Shown: positions 26,475 through 26,944 of the stretch, in pieces
Layout: each line of letters starts with the position of its first letter
How positions within the stretch are numbered: position 1 is the first letter of the stretch
Assembly (NCBI GenBank): GCA_035455265.1
Contig: DATIFK010000109.1
Location: 1 to 26,944 of the forward strand
Source: MGOM01 sp035455265
GTDB taxonomy: Bacteria; Chloroflexota; Anaerolineae; Anaerolineales; E44-bin32
Reading direction: 5' to 3'
Length of the DNA: 26,944 nucleotides
Made by a program: the position numbers and the translations under genes
Notes under the pieces: model-generated
The model's input: the letters and a program-made list of their open reading frames with translations, nothing else
Database searches by the model: none
Told to the model about the DNA's origin: nothing

Positions 26475-26944
26475 ATGGCTGAACGACTCGAAGCGGACGT
26501 TGCGCTGATTCACATCGCCGGAGGCGACTCGCGCGTCACGCCGCCCCCCGGGACAGTGGCGCAGACCGCGCCGCGGCGCGCGGCGCGCGGCCGCGCCGAG
26601 GATATGCTCTTCCTGACGGTCAGCGTGCAGACGGTTCGGTCGATTCCGGCCGGGCTGCTCGATCACCTGGCGCGCCTGGCCAGCGAAGCCTACTTCGGCA
26701 CGCCGGGAACGGTCACCGCGGCGCTGCGCGAGGCGGCCTCCGCCGTCAACGATCACCTGCTCTCGGCCAACCAGGGACAAGCCGAATCGATGCAGTTCGA
26801 AGGACGACTCCTGGCGGCGGTCCTGCGCGAGGGCGATCTGTACCTCGCCCAGTGCGGACCGGGCCAGGCCGTGCTGATACGCCCAGGGGCGTTGACACGC
26901 TGGTCATCCGACGAAGCCACGACGCGGCCCCTCGGCCTGACGGT
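26475..26944 (+). CDS. Partial PP2C-like (degenerate PPM fold) protein
   Basis: An open frame from ATG 26475 runs off the right edge (156 whole codons). The visible part starts MAERLEADVALIHIAGGDSRV. Residues about 45-130 follow a PPM pattern: LFLTVSVQTV, LARLASEAYFGTPGTVTAALREAASAVNDHLL, then LLAAVLREGDLYLAQCGPGQAVLIRPGALTRW. In active PP2C enzymes the last segment reads G-D-S; here it is CGPGQ. No clear acidic metal site is visible in the N-terminal half. It may be a catalytically dead PPM protein of the kind used as a sensor or scaffold. The end and any further domains are outside the window. The leaderless-type -10 and GC3-rich codons support the start. Confidence 0.65.
   Translation, partial: MAERLEADVALIHIAGGDSRVTPPPGTVAQTAPRRAARGRAEDMLFLTVSVQTVRSIPAGLLDHLARLASEAYFGTPGTVTAALREAASAVNDHLLSANQGQAESMQFEGRLLAAVLREGDLYLAQCGPGQAVLIRPGALTRWSSDEATTRPLGLT

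Noticed and set aside
1..26944. Mobile element, prophage or defence island
   Set aside because: No transposase, integrase, phage, restriction or toxin gene was found on either strand; composition looks even throughout.

Overview
The window is GC-rich (roughly two thirds G+C by eye) bacterial chromosome. It has compact operons, several 4-base start/stop overlaps, and frequent GTG or TTG starts. I see no insertion sequence, integrase, phage gene or CRISPR array. The gene content points to the Chloroflexota, most likely an Anaerolineae-type genome: a membrane-anchored LysM plus lamin-tail protein with Thr/Pro linkers, an FHA protein beside a membrane PP2C phosphatase, a sugar ABC operon under a ROK repressor, and a LexA with a GAAC-N4-GTTC operator. 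That placement is inference from gene style, not from a marker gene.

Layout. 1-2863: dnaX-ybaB-recR plus a partial membrane protein, all on minus. 2915-4793: a minus-strand set of LysM/lamin-tail protein, lipoprotein with a hydrolase fold, and DUF1992 protein. 4896-9858: a sugar-uptake locus on minus (ROK repressor, binding lipoprotein, two permeases, no ATPase) with a recognisable promoter and operator. 10051-10730: a YacP-like NYN protein on plus, followed by a candidate structured small RNA. 10748-12817: DUF420 membrane protein, methyltransferase, and three tRNA genes (CAT, Gly-TCC, Pro-TGG) with a small hypothetical gene between them, all on minus. 12828-14538: a crotonase-fold enzyme and a lipoprotein alpha/beta hydrolase on plus. 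14582-15294: lexA with an unusually clear promoter/SOS box. 15594-17738: xpt-guaA, which turn xanthine into GMP in two steps. 17911-19988: a polytopic membrane protein, a RibD/DHFR-fold protein and a small one-helix peptide. 20101-23095: a secreted/transmembrane FHA protein and a PP2C phosphatase joined by a 42-bp tandem repeat. 23211-26240: CDF metal exporter, EamA transporter and GNAT protein on minus. 26475 to the end: a partial PP2C-like protein on plus.

The most striking structure is non-coding. At least eight intergenic gaps carry arrays with an exact 7-base period. In six of them a left arm of units ending in CAG faces a right arm of units beginning CTG, which would fold into long irregular hairpins. 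The clearest (25065-25220) has eight heptamers on each side of a 44-base spacer and ends exactly at a stop codon. These resemble in kind the heptanucleotide STRR repeats known from heterocystous cyanobacteria.

The second notable item is the 42-bp array between the FHA and PP2C genes. It starts at the stop codon of one gene and ends at the start codon of the next. It can be read as a 71-residue peptide of TLTTEEGRG-type repeats with ATGA overlaps at both ends, or as a decaying palindromic DNA repeat. Several -10 boxes lie 6-8 bases before start codons, suggesting leaderless messages.
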